Assembly (NCBI GenBank): GCA_001312325.1
Contig: BBDJ01000005.1
Location: 62,001 to 126,000 of the forward strand
Direction: 5' to 3'
DNA: 64,000 nucleotides
DNA from: Lysinibacillus pakistanensis
GTDB taxonomy: Bacteria > Bacillota > Bacilli > Bacillales_A > Planococcaceae
Part shown: piece after piece, positions 1 through 9,816 of the stretch
How the letters are laid out: every line of letters begins with the position of its first letter
Numbering within the stretch: position 1 is the first letter of the stretch
The notes under the pieces: model-generated
What the model was told of the DNA's origin: nothing
Database searches by the model: none
The model's input: the letters and a program-made list of their open reading frames with translations, nothing else
Position numbers and translations under genes: made by a program

Positions 1-1295
1 AAGACAATTTATGATCATTACCCTTCTCTTTTCTATTGGAACTGCCATATTAATTATTCCTGCCACTATAGCAAAAGCTGCAAAGCAAGATGCATGGATT
101 GCAGCAATCATTGGTGTCGCAATCAGCTTTCTGTTAGTGAAGCTTTATATTTCTTTAGGAAAACGCACACCTTCCCTTACATTCATTGAGGCAAATGAAA
201 AAAATACTAGGTCGCTTTTTAGGGAAATTTACAGCGATTGGCTTTATACTTCTTACCTTTCTTTCCTCAGGTGAACTATTATATTTTATTGGCATTTTCA
301 TGAAAACAGAAGTGATGCCGGAAACACCTACTATGGCATTTGCATTGTTATTTAGCATCATCATTGTATATGCTGCTTTTCTCGGCATCGAAGTATTTGC
401 TCGCTCTGCAGAGATTTTATTTCCCTTTTTTTATCCTGATTTTTATTGTCTTTGCAGTTTGTATCACACCTCAAATTAGTTTTGATAATGTACAACCAAT
501 CTTGGAAACACCTAAAAAAATTCTTATTGTATAGTATTATTCGATTTATGAGTATTTTTTTCTTTCCCACTAGTTGTACTGCTAATGCTTTTCCCATCTG
601 TCGTAAATGTCCAAAAATCTGCACAAAAGGGATTTTACATAGGAACAATTATCGGTGGAATTGTCTTAATTATTCTAATTACCTTATGTATTCTTGTATT
701 AGGTCCCTCTAATACCGCCTCCCGTACCTTTCCTAGCTATGCATTGGCGCAAAGGATTTCAATCGGGAACTTTTTACAGCGTATTGAAATTATTATGGCT
801 GGTATGTGGATTGCATCCATTTATATTCGAACTTTTATGTATTTTTACGCATCAGTCATTGGTGTAGCGCAGTTATGTAAGATACAAAATCATCGTCCAC
901 TTATTTTACCACTTGGTTTATTAATGATAGGTCTTTCTCAAATTATTCATCCTAACATTGTTCATTCTAATGTCTACAATAATGAAATTTGGCCTATATT
1001 TTCTGCGATATTTACTGTTATTTTACCGTTAACATTGCTGATAGTTGCAAAGATTCGCAAAATAGACGGGAATTCACAAGGTGAAAATAGCAATGAAAAT
1101 CAAACAAATAACAATAATCATGCGCAGCAAGATAGTGAGAATAACAGCCATAATGCTTCAGAGGGTGATAGTCATACAGAGAGCGATTCTAAAAATGACG
1201 CACAAGATGAGAATAAACTTGAACTAGAAAGCCAAAAAGGTAATAAGCCAAATGAAAATGATGTAAAAATTGATCAAGATACAAATGACCATTAA
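1..1295 (+). CDS. GerAB-type spore germination permease, 5'-truncated by window edge, frameshifted
   Basis: Membrane permease subunit of a GerA-family germinant receptor, which sits in the spore inner membrane. The reading begins inside the first membrane segment, so the start lies before base 1. Family features are an early TAILIIPATIA-like helix, a KQDAW segment, SGELLYFIG and a METP-like turn. The frame changes four times, at 7-base runs near 198-204 (A), 426-432 (T), 514-520 (A) and 555-561 (T). Dropping one base at each gives one continuous multi-helix permease. After the last helix (about 1065) comes a hydrophilic tail of roughly 80 residues rich in Asn, Glu, Asp and Lys, which is unusual for the family. 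No partner GerA/GerC gene is visible downstream. Confidence 0.85.
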
Positions 1296-1298
1296 AAA

Positions 1299-1331
1299 AT
1301 GATGACCTTAAAAATTAGCCAGGTCATCATT
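1299..1331. terminator. bidirectional terminator
   Basis: Inverted repeat AATGATGACCT / AGGTCATCATT with an 11-base loop, preceded by A's and followed by T's. It sits between the convergent germination permease and TetR genes and can serve both. Confidence 0.75.
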
Positions 1332-1339
1332 TTAATCAT

Positions 1340-1897
1340 TTATTTCGCCTTAATCCCGTTAAACACTGTTTCCATAATTAACAATGCAGCTGAGTTTTTG
1401 GCGATATTCCCCTCCTGTACTTGCTGCCACATCGTAAATAGGAGTGAGTATAAGACATTAAGCATCCATTCACTAGTCATATCCTGACGTAAATAACCTT
1501 GTTTTTGTAATTGGATAATTGTCTGTCTAATCGGCTCCTTAAGCTGATCCTCAGCAGCCAAAAGTTCGGAACTGTAATTCACAGAGCATTCATGTGCAAG
1601 AAAATAAATTTTATCTCCTAATGGAATTAAAGCCTCAACAAGTCTCGGGATATAGGATTCCAGCTTTTCCTCATCCACTGGTATTTCATTCATGGTTTCG
1701 CTGACAACCTGAACAGCTCTGAAACCTAATTGCAACATTAGTTGTTCCCTGTTTTCAATATAGCGGTGTAATGTAGCGATACCAATACCAGCATAGTTAG
1801 CGATGTCGGTTAAGGATGCTGTCGGCTTTTCGACGAGGAGCTCTGTAGCTGCATCTAATATAGCATGAAGCCTAGCCTCTTTTGCGTTTTTCATCAT
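1340..1897 (-). CDS. TetR/AcrR family transcriptional regulator
   Basis: Intact 185-residue protein. The N-terminal helix-turn-helix (about residues 8-55, with SLTDIANYAGIGIATLHRYI) is typical of TetR, followed by a helical ligand-binding region. It lies 156 bp downstream of, and in the same direction as, the CYP102A gene. In Bacillus, CYP102 genes are commonly controlled by linked TetR repressors that sense fatty acids (Bm3R1 in B. megaterium, BscR in B. subtilis), so it is the natural candidate regulator of that gene. That assignment is inference from context. The ATGATG start at 1897 is preceded by a GAAAGAAG-like ribosome site. Confidence 0.85.
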   Translation of the reverse strand: MMKNAKEARLHAILDAATELLVEKPTASLTDIANYAGIGIATLHRYIENREQLMLQLGFRAVQVVSETMNEIPVDEEKLESYIPRLVEALIPLGDKIYFLAHECSVNYSSELLAAEDQLKEPIRQTIIQLQKQGYLRQDMTSEWMLNVLYSLLFTMWQQVQEGNIAKNSAALLIMETVFNGIKAK

Positions 1898-2053
1898 GCT
1901 TCACTTCTTTCCAAAAATAAGGTGAATACTAGATAGTGTATACTACCAATTGATACAATTGTAGAATACAGGACACTGGAATTCAACCTCCTTGCCCATC
2001 GTGAAGGCTGTTCTTACAAGGAAATAAAACATTTTGCACTGCTATGAATACCA

Positions 2054-5000
2054 CTACCCATTCTGAACCCAGACATCCTTCACATACTTTCTGTTATGCT
2101 GATGTTGCTCTAACCAATCTATTGCCTCCTTCTCTCCTACCCCTTTTTTAGATTGATAAGTCTGCTGTAGCATAGCTTCTACAGCTGGTGCCATATGATT
2201 ACCATCTCCACAAACATATAATTGTCCATTATTATTTAACATTTCGATGATATTTGAGGAATATGGCTCCATTACTTGCTGCACATAAGCTTTCGGAGTT
2301 CCTTCTTTACGGGAAAATGCCGTGTGTAGTGTCACAATTCCATCCTTTTCAAATTGCTCAAGCTCCTCACGGTAAATAAAATCAGCCTCATTTCTACAGC
2401 CGAAGAATAGATGTGCTTGCCCAAGGGGAATTCCTCGCTTTTTCATGGCAGCGCGAGCCTGTAAAAAACCTCTAAATGGTGCTACGCCAGTTCCAGGTCC
2501 AACCATTATAATCGATGTAGTCGCATCCTCTGGCAGCTGGAATCCTGAATCAACTGAGCGTATAAACATTACTAGTGACTCCCCTGGTTGACACTGTGCC
2601 AAATAATTTGATGCTACGCCATGATAGTCCCCTCGACCACTCCAGGCTGGTTCCCTTACGACACCTACTGTAATGCTTAGGCGTTCAGGATCTTCCTTTG
2701 GTGAACTAGAAATAGAGTAATATCTAGGCTTTAAAGGAGGTAGTAAGGCTATAAATTTTTCAAATGGTAATTCACAGGCTTCGTACATTTCAAGAAGCTC
2801 TAGCATGGATAACCGTTTATTTAATACCTGCTCCTTATAAATATCTTCTTGTAATAAATGCTCTAATTCACGTTTATGTGGCGGACACTCTGTATAAACC
2901 GCTAGCTCTCGTATTTGTATACGACTAGCAGTCTCCTGCAATTCAACACTAGTGGCAAGCACCTCGTATAAGCTAACCGGATAATCTGTAGGAAGATGCA
3001 ACTCATTTCCATTAGACGAAATGATTAGCTGATCATTGGCATTCAATTTAAATCGACGAAGAACTCGATGGATGAGCTTGCTGCTATTTTTGGGTATCAC
3101 GCCAAGGTGATCTCCCTCCTGATAGCTTAATTCCTTTGGCAGTGCAATTTCAATATGACGTGTACTTCGGTCACTATTGGCTGATTGAAGCTCTTCATTT
3201 TTTTATAATCGATGCATAACGGGCACCGTGTTTTAAAGCAAGTGGTACCGTTGCTAAGCCTTTTACAACTTGAATGGACAATTTTGTTTGTTCTAGTAGC
3301 ATATTGTCATCTAACGTTAAATCATATGTCACTTTCATGGTTCTCCACAGTTGTTCTCGCCAGTTCTCCAATTGCTTTTCAAAATCTGCACTTACGTCCG
3401 CTTCCCCATGTGGCAAAATTCTTGTAGCCCCTTTAATGGCAAGCTGTTCATCTATCGTTTGAGGGACCTTTTGATACGTATAATGCCAATTTCGATCTCC
3501 GCAGCCAAACACAGCATAATTTATTCCTTTTAGACTATTCTCATTACTATTCTCTAGCCATGCAAGAAACTTTCGAGCGTTTCTTGGGGGATGACCATTA
3601 TAAGAAGAGCAAACAATTAGTACAGCGCCCTCTTTAGGTAATTTTCCAGCATACTCATCTAGCGTAGCGACTTCACTTCGAATACCATACAGAACAGCTT
3701 CATCTGCAAACTGTTTGGCAATTCTTTCAGTAGTCCCTAAATCAGAACCATAGAGGATTAGCAAAGACATTTTTGCATTCTCTACACTAGTCTTTGGTAG
3801 AGGATACATTTTTTCTTGTCGCTGAGGTGCTACTGTCTTTTCCGGATCAATTACTCGATTACGCTGCTTTACTCGAATTTTAAAATCACCTGGCTTTATC
3901 GTTAGAGTTTGCTGTATTTTTAATTGATAATTGTCATAATCGATTAATTCAAAACGCTGTAAAATCATTCCTAATACCAATGTTGCTTCATGAAGGGCAA
4001 ATTGCATGCCGATACAGGCACGCTGACCATTTCCAAACGGTTTAAAGGCATGTGTAGGAACATTCTGAGAATCTTCAAAGCGCTCTGGATAAAATTGTTC
4101 CGCATTTTCACCCCACGCATTTTTATCACGATGAAGCTGTGGCAGAAGGACACTGATATTGTCACCTTTTTTTAATCAGGTACTTGTCGCCAATGACAGT
4201 ATCCTCTTTTGCATAAAGCTCAAAGCCAGGTGCTGTCGGCCATAATCGTAATGATTCATTTAAAATTAGGCGAATGTACTTTAGCTGTAAAATCTGTTCA
4301 TATGTCGGTGTTTCTTGAGTCAAGATTTGATCAACTTCAGCATAAGCCTTCTCTAAAACTTCAGGATGCTTGATTAAAAAAATAGAGTGCAAAGGACAGC
4401 AATCCGCTAGTCGTTTCATGTCCGGCTATCAAAAATGTGATGATTTGATAACGAATATTTTCATCTCTCAGTGTTTCTCCTGTGTCTGGATCTTTTATAT
4501 TTAACATGCGGCCTAGTAAATCTATCTGCTCTTGTGTACCTCTTGCCTTTCGCTCCTCAATAATTTTATCTACTAATGTAAACATTGTTTCAATGTCTTC
4601 GTTAAATTGGCGCCTTGTGCCAACCATCATCAGATTTTGTATCTTTAATCGAGAACTTTTTAACATAGCTTCATTTAAAGCACGGACCATGCTCATAATA
4701 AAAGGGCTATGTGTTTCTCTATAAAAGCTATTAAAGCGATAATTGAAGCCACAAAGTCCAATTGTATCTAGCGTCAATCGTGTCATATCCTCAGGGACAT
4801 CAATTTCTTCCATCGGATTTAAGCGTTCCCATTTTTGTATCAGCTGTGTGCTAATATCTATCATCATCGAATGATAATCTTTCATAGCATGTTTACTAAA
4901 CGTGGGAAGTAGGATGTTATGAGCCTTTTGCCAATTCGGTTCAGTTGTTCTGCTTGTAAATAGACCATCACCGCCAAAAGCACGAACATTTTCCAACTCA

Positions 5001-5227
5001 CTATATATCTGTTTATCAAAACGAGAAACATCACAAACATCAGCTACCAATTCATGACCAGATATTACTAAGCTAGTATAACCTGGAATTTCTAATCGAT
5101 ATATCGGCCCATACTCTTCTGCAAGCTTACAAAGTGATAATGTTGGCTGCTCTTTATCGATTAAAGGCAAATGGCCAAGTGGACCAAATGTTTTTGGTTT
5201 TGGAACATCCTCTACACTAATCATCAT
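2054..5227 (-). CDS. CYP102A-type self-sufficient cytochrome P450/NADPH-P450 reductase (P450 BM3 homologue), frameshifted
   Basis: Cytosolic fatty-acid hydroxylase in which a heme domain, an FMN/flavodoxin domain and an FAD/NADPH reductase domain are fused. The heme half shows the I-helix motif AGHETTSG, ExxR (ESLR) and the Cys-ligand loop [11 protein letters not shown] near 4015-4045. The flavodoxin domain follows ([14 protein letters not shown]), then the reductase with YYSISSSP and [14 protein letters not shown]. Frame breaks occur at 7-base runs near 4376-4382, 4167-4173 and 3198-3204. Removing one base at each yields about 1056 residues, against 1049 for P450 BM3. The start at 5227 follows AAGAAGGG. 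A perfect palindrome lies just upstream, and a TetR gene follows. Confidence 0.93.
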
Positions 5228-5251
5228 GAATCCCTTCTTTCAGTAAATTTA

Positions 5252-5275
5252 AAATGATAGTTAAATCTATCATTT
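5252..5275. promoter_or_regulatory. palindromic operator upstream of the P450 gene
   Basis: Perfect 9-bp arms AAATGATAG and CTATCATTT separated by TTAAAT, 24 bp upstream of the P450 start codon. Position and symmetry suit a TetR-family dimer. Binding by the adjacent TetR is inferred. Confidence 0.65.
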
Positions 5276-5369
5276 GATAAAATAATATACCATACATTAT
5301 GTAGATTCAACTTTATAGAAATTGTAAAAGGAAAAAATGGCAGTATTTGTGAACAAAGAGTGAAATAGC

Positions 5370-5414
5370 AAAAGCCCAACCTCTCACTCTAATCAGTTGA
5401 GACATTGGGCTTTT
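5370..5414 (-). terminator. terminator of metA
   Basis: AAAAGCCCAA / TTGGGCTTTT inverted repeat with an additional inner CTC/GAG pairing, directly after the metA stop codon. It has A/T tails on both sides and so may act in both directions. Confidence 0.75.
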
Positions 5415-5429
5415 GAACCTTAAATTTAA

Positions 5430-6366
5430 TTAAATATGATATTCAATTTCATCAACGAAATCCCATTCATATGGTGTTTCCTGATAAACATAATAATTCA
5501 ACCAGTTTGAGAATAACAAATGGGTGTGGGCACGCCATGTATTAATGGGCTCGTTTGCTGGGTCGTCATTCGGGAAATAGTTCACCGGGACAGCAATGTC
5601 TAACCCCTTCGCAACATCTCGTCCGTATTCATCTGCTAAGGTTGTCGCGTCATATTCAAGATGACCTGTAATCATAATGTTTTTATTATCCTTGGACTGC
5701 ACAATAAATACGCCAGCTTCCTCTGAATAGGACAGTAAACGTAAATCAGGATGATTGCGTACTTCATCGATTGAAACAGATGTATAACGAGAATGTGGTG
5801 CTGTAAATAAATCACTAAAGCCACGCACTAAGTCCACTGTTAAATCTGTAATGACATGCGAGTAAACCCCTGAGCATTTTGCTGGAAGTTCAACCTTCCC
5901 GATCCCATAATGATGATATAAAGCAGCCTGTGCCCCCCAACATATATGTAGAATGGATGTCACATTTTTCTTAGACCAATCCATAATTTGCGAGATTTCC
6001 TGCCAATAATTTACTTCTTCAAAAGCCATTTTCTCTACAGGCGCTCCCGTAATAATCATACCATCAAAGCGGCGATGACGAATTTGTTGGAAAGTTGTGT
6101 AAAAAAAGCTGTAAATGTGATTTACTAACATTTTTCGATTCATGTGTTGCTGTATTTAAAAATGTAATATTGACTTGCAGTGGCGTATTCCCGAGTAAGC
6201 GCAGTAATTGCAGCTCTGTCTTCTCTTTCTCAGGCATTAAGTTTAAAATTAATATATTTAATGGACGAATTTGTTGTGTTTTCGCACGATCCTCTTCCAT
6301 CACGAAGATTTTTTCCTCTCGTAAATGTTCTCCAGCAGGTAAGTTCTTTGGAATATTAATTGGCAT
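5430..6366 (-). CDS. metA: homoserine O-acyltransferase MetA, frameshifted
   Basis: First committed step of methionine biosynthesis: acylation of the homoserine hydroxyl by acetyl- or succinyl-CoA. In Bacillaceae the acetyl donor is usual. The N-terminus [25 protein letters not shown], the nucleophile loop [15 protein letters not shown] and GHLEYD are all typical of MetA. The frame breaks at seven A's (6101-6107). With six, [16 protein letters not shown] reads straight through and the protein is 311 residues, normal for the family. It is transcribed from the promoter at 6619-6647 through a SAM-I riboswitch, so it should be repressed when S-adenosylmethionine is abundant. Confidence 0.93.
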
Positions 6367-6436
6367 CTTGCATTCCCCTCTCTTTTATTTATAAATGTGT
6401 TAATCGTAATGATTACAATGACACTTTTATGAAATT

Positions 6437-6600
6437 AAAAAAATCCCCCTCATTCCATGCGAGATAGAATGAGAAGGACTTTACCACGTTCACTCTTATC
6501 TCTCAAAGGAAATACCTTTGCTGGAATTAGCACCTTTCTAACATTTGTTAGAGGTTGCTGAAGCGTCATCGGGCCAAATCCCTCAGCTTCTCTTGATAAG
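6437..6600 (-). ncRNA. SAM-I (S-box) riboswitch with terminator, leader of metA
   Basis: Reading the minus strand from 6600, the aptamer shows the conserved blocks CTTATCAAGAG, GCTGAGGGA, GGCCC, GCTTCAGCAACC, AAGGTGCTAATTCCAGC and the closing GAGAGATAAG (6492-6502). An intrinsic terminator follows at 6437-6479 (stem CCTTCTCATTC with GGAATGAGGGG, then T7). SAM binding should favour the terminator. The first 15 nt of the aptamer (P1 5' strand and start of P2) lie inside the 111-bp repeat that flanks the prophage remnant. Confidence 0.95.
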
Positions 6601-6696
6601 ATTATTTAATTAAAATGAATTGTAACATGAACAATTAAGAATATCAATAAAACATAGAATATTTTGTCATTACAATGCATGTTTAGCTCAATTTTG
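6586..6696. repeat. 111-bp perfect direct repeat, copy 1 (candidate attachment site)
   Basis: Identical base for base to 13199-13309. It begins with GCTTCTCTTGATAAG (5' edge of the metA riboswitch, minus strand) and ends with AGCTCAATTTTG. It bounds the left end of the prophage remnant and supplies the promoter and P1 5' strand now used by metA. Confidence 0.95.
6619..6647 (-). promoter_or_regulatory. sigma-A type promoter of metA
   Basis: On the minus strand, TTGATA (6642-6647), 17-bp spacer, TACAAT (6619-6624). This places transcription initiation about 6-12 nt before the S-box aptamer. The promoter lies entirely within the 111-bp repeat and therefore exists twice in the window. Confidence 0.8.
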
Positions 6697-6866
6697 GGGA
6701 GTAATACACTTACTTATTATTTTTTTCCACTTCTTATAAAATCTATGTGATTTTTATTATAACTCATACTTCTGAAAAAAAAGAAGTGTATAGCATTTCT
6801 AAATAAGAATAAGCCCTCACAATTTATGTAAGGTGGATAATATCTTTTAATATGGTCAAACAAAAA

Positions 6867-6886
6867 AGAGGGAAATATGCCCCTCT
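6867..6886 (-). terminator. terminator of the 6.9-kb gene
   Basis: Minus strand AGAGGG, 8-base loop, CCCTCT followed by a T tract, just after the stop codon of the 141-residue gene. Confidence 0.6.
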
Positions 6887-6894
6887 AGATAAAG

Positions 6895-7320
6895 TTAGTT
6901 GATTTTGTTTTTGGGTATACACATTAATAAAAATTCTCTAAATAATTCATCCATTCTAGCAATAGTAAAAGGTTTACTAGACTTATCTTTATCTTCAAAT
7001 TGCCAAACATTATTTTCTAAATAAATTTTATAATTTGGTTTTCGATTAATAATAATTCTCAACGAAAAATCATCACTTTCAATTATTTGCCATCTTACCC
7101 CTTTGTAATATAAGATTCCATACTTATACAAATCTATTTCACGTTCTATATCCGGATTAAGAAACCAACTAAATTCATTTAACCCTGAAGATTGTTCTAA
7201 GATAAATTCCTTTAATCCTTTTGCCTCATTAGAATAACCCACACATTCTTTTGCATTACTATAGTTACTATCAATAAATTCGTTTACCTGTTCTATTGTA
7301 AAAATTAGTTCATTCCTCAT
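6895..7320 (-). CDS. unknown cargo protein of the prophage remnant (141 aa)
   Basis: Not recognised. Acidic, soluble, no signal peptide or membrane helix, with a C-terminal half rich in aromatic residues (WFLNPDIEREIDLYKYG; VRWQIIESDDF). The ATG at 7320 is preceded by AAAGGGGGAATGAGG. It is the outermost gene of the element next to repeat copy 1, a position where phages often carry lysogenic-conversion genes. The size and character would suit an immunity- or defence-type protein, but nothing proves it. Confidence 0.6.
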   Translation of the reverse strand: MRNELIFTIEQVNEFIDSNYSNAKECVGYSNEAKGLKEFILEQSSGLNEFSWFLNPDIEREIDLYKYGILYYKGVRWQIIESDDFSLRIIINRKPNYKIYLENNVWQFEDKDKSSKPFTIARMDELFREFLLMCIPKNKIN

Positions 7321-7483
7321 TCCTCATTCCCCCTTTTCTATCTGTCTACTATCATACACCAAATAATTACATATAAGGGAATACAAATCTTGCAGGGGTG
7401 TGAAAATTGATTTATTTAAGAATAATTACAACAATAAAAAAAGAAGCTACTCATCAAGAATAACCTCTTTTCAATATTCATTG

Positions 7484-7648
7484 TCATTTAATATACTTTA
7501 ATAACAACTTAGCTAATAAATCTAGATTCGGCTCTCCGATATGATAGTATGTGCGTCCGTCTTTTTCAAATTTAAATTGCTTTGAATTTGGTGGTGCTAA
7601 TTTCAAACAACCTTCTAAGAATTCTTCTTCAGTAATTAATTTACTCAT
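7484..7648 (-). CDS. small unknown protein (54 aa), related to the next gene
   Basis: ATG at 7648 with an AGGATG-like ribosome site. The product begins MSKLITEEEFLEG and ends with KDGRTYYHIGEPNLDLLAKLL. The C-terminal motif G-x-x-YY-x-IGE-x-N-x-D-x-x-A-x-L is shared with the neighbouring 74-residue protein, so the two are probably paralogues. Function unknown. Confidence 0.55.
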   Translation of the reverse strand: MSKLITEEEFLEGCLKLAPPNSKQFKFEKDGRTYYHIGEPNLDLLAKLLLKYIK

Positions 7649-7701
7649 TCACATCATCCTTTTCTCTTCACTTTTTATCTCAAATAAATACAAAGTTCTT
7701 A

Positions 7702-7926
7702 TTAGATTTTCCCCTGTTCTTTTAACATTTCATAAAATAACCTAGCAGCCCTATCTATATTTAGTTCTCCTATTGTATAGTAGATTGTTCCCTGTTCAGT
7801 TAACTTCGCTCGAAGTACTTGTCCACTTTCTTCTGCCCTTTTTAGCGCTGATTCGTAAAACTCTTTTTCAACGCCAGTTAACTCTCTTTCGATATCTGTA
7901 TTATGAATCTTTATAGTTATACTCAT
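7702..7926 (-). CDS. small unknown protein (74 aa), paralogue of the preceding gene
   Basis: ATG at 7926 after AAAGGATGG. A charged, predicted helical N-terminal half (TGVEKEFYESALKRAEESG) is followed by EQGTIYYTIGELNIDRAARLFYE, which matches the end of the 54-residue protein encoded downstream. No membrane segment. Same strand as its paralogue with a 53-bp gap, so the two may be co-transcribed. Confidence 0.6.
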   Translation of the reverse strand: MSITIKIHNTDIERELTGVEKEFYESALKRAEESGQVLRAKLTEQGTIYYTIGELNIDRAARLFYEMLKEQGKI

Positions 7927-8205
7927 TCATCCATCCTTTCAAATTATTATTTTCAATAAGTTTAGTAATATTTAATCCATATTATTATATGAATAAATTA
8001 AGTAAAAAAATGAGAGATAAGACAAAAATATCCTACCTTATTTATGTACTATCTTACATATGATAGCTTTAAGTATGGGTAGTAATATAGTTTTGAGTGT
8101 TTGACCATCTGCAATTATCTGGTTTTACTAGATACAATTTTGTATGTACTATTGTCAAGATTTTCTATAAAATGAAATTACAAAAATCTGTAAGGAGTGT
8201 ATGAC

Positions 8206-8733
8206 ATGGATACAATAGCAGAAACTATAAAGTTAGCTGGATTTGGAAAGAAAAAGATGATGGCTAAACAAATTCAATTGTTTGATGATAAATTCAACAA
8301 TCAAGGCGAAACACTACTCGCTGTATGTGCATCGATTAAAGGAACTGAGCAATTATATCTCACAGATAAACGTGTAGTACTGCATGAAATCAAGGGTATG
8401 GCTTCAAATGATGAAAGAAGCATTCCTTTATCTTCAATTAGCAGTATTAACATTTCTAGTAAGCTTGCCAATTCAACTATTGAAATTGTCTCATCTGGAA
8501 ACAAAGCCGTAATTGATAATGTGCCAATGCATGTGGCTATTGAAATTAAGAATGCTATTGAAAATTTCAAAGCTATTGAAAAGGAAACTTCATCTGCACC
8601 AGCTGCAGCTCCAAAAGAAAAAGATATGTACGATGTTGCCGATGAAATACGGGAATTGAAGGATTTATTAGATGATGGGATATTGACTCAGGAAGAATTT
8701 GACGCGAAGAAAAAGCAATTGTTAGGGATATAA
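8206..8733 (+). CDS. PH-domain plus SHOCT-domain protein, YokE-like
   Basis: Intact. The ATG at 8206 has AAGGAG 8 nt upstream; an in-frame GTG at 8197 overlaps that site and is less likely. Residues about 15-125 form a bacterial pleckstrin-homology fold (LLAVCASIKGTEQLYLTDKRVV, then SIPLSSISSINIS). After an Ala/Pro linker comes a C-terminal SHOCT motif (IRELKDLLDDGILTQEEFDAKK). Proteins with this pairing, such as YokE of the B. subtilis SPbeta prophage, are often prophage-borne. The role is unknown. It is transcribed against the rest of the element. Confidence 0.75.
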   Translation: MDTIAETIKLAGFGKKKMMAKQIQLFDDKFNNQGETLLAVCASIKGTEQLYLTDKRVVLHEIKGMASNDERSIPLSSISSINISSKLANSTIEIVSSGNKAVIDNVPMHVAIEIKNAIENFKAIEKETSSAPAAAPKEKDMYDVADEIRELKDLLDDGILTQEEFDAKKKQLLGI

Positions 8734-8740
8734 AATAAAA

Positions 8741-8772
8741 CAGTAGCCAAGAGGAAACTTCCCTGGCTACTG
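8741..8772. terminator. terminator between convergent genes
   Basis: CAGTAGCCA / TGGCTACTG stem with A- and T-rich flanks, between the YokE-like gene and the convergent small membrane-protein gene. Confidence 0.75.
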
Positions 8773-8773
8773 T

Positions 8774-8960
8774 TCATGTTTTTAAAACATCATTTTCTTT
8801 TAAATTTAAATACGCAACTAGAAGAAGAATAAACAATCCTATGAATATTGGAATTGGAACTAATGCATCGTTTTTCTTCAAAATAGCTATACCACCAAAA
8901 AAATACACTTAATAGAAACATAATAATTATAAAGAATATAAATATTTTATTATACTTCAC
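8774..8960 (-). CDS. small two-helix membrane protein, possible immunity protein, frameshifted
   Basis: GTG start at 8960, about 61 residues. Two hydrophobic segments (FIFFIIIMFLLSVFF and IPIFIGLFILLLVAYL) are joined by a short basic loop (LKKND), and the end is charged. One frame break at seven A's (8897-8903). It starts 27 bp after the stop of the secreted two-Cys protein on the same strand. A small two-helix protein immediately after a secreted peptide gene is a common bacteriocin-immunity arrangement; that role is inference. Confidence 0.5.
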
Positions 8961-8987
8961 TATAACATCTCATTCCTATTTATTGAA

Positions 8988-9684
8988 TTATTGAGGTGTA
9001 ATATCAAAAACAGTGGCCCATGTCATATCGACAATGACTCCTTTACCATTATTATTAGCATCTAAACGCGTCGCAAACAACCAGAAATAACTTCCTGTTA
9101 AAGCTGAGACTCCTCCAGGAATAAGTAATACAGGGAAGAAAATTCCAAGAACACCTAGTCCTGCACCTGTAATACCACCTGATGCTCCTACAGTATTAGC
9201 ATCAGTAATAGCCTTTTTAGTATCACAACTGTTTAAATATGTTTTATATCCCCACCAGTGAGCCTCAGCTGGTTTAGTTACACCTTTACAGTCTGCTAAT
9301 AACATAAGAGAATTACTTTGATATCCAATATTTTCTTCAGATAAATCTTGAATAGTTAAGTCTTGCGATACACTAATAGCATTAGTTTTGACTTGTTGAT
9401 TTAAATAGTTAAAATATTCTTGTTGACCTTTAATTAATTCATAATCAATACCAGCGTCACTAGCTGAGTTTTCATCAAGAATTAATAAACCTTCCTCTAC
9501 ATGTACGTAAGGCTCTAAAGCGAGTATATCATCAAAAGTATATTCTTCAACATCATTTACTTTTATATTTTCAATTACAGAAGGCTCATAGCTTTGAGCA
9601 AATGCTGTTGTTACTGATGAGAACGAAAAAAAACTGTTAATAAAGCTGCAATTAATATTTTACGAAATTTTTAATTCCTCCATT
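8988..9684 (-). CDS. secreted two-cysteine, Gly-rich hydrophobic protein, bacteriocin-like candidate, frameshifted
   Basis: A signal-peptide-like start (RKILIAALL, then SVTTAFAQS) leads into an acidic propeptide-like stretch (VIENIKVNDVEEYTFDD). The C-terminal domain opens LLADCKGVTKPAEAHWWG, has a second Cys in YLNSCDTKK, then a Gly-rich hydrophobic helix (GASGGITGAGLGVLG) and YFWLFATRLD. About 230 residues. The frame breaks in the signal peptide at eight A's (9606-9613). The exact start is unclear: GGAGG at about 9678 is followed by no in-frame ATG. I do not recognise a named family. It is the last large gene before the cargo end and is followed by a two-helix membrane protein. Confidence 0.6.
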
Positions 9685-9816
9685 ATGTATTGTCAAATAC
9701 AACAAAATGATGTAGTTGACAATATAATATTTTTTTCCATCATAGCTATAATGTCTTCTTTAACTCGAGTACTTATATCCTATCATTTCCAAAAAGGGTA
9801 ATTCAACCATGTGTTT

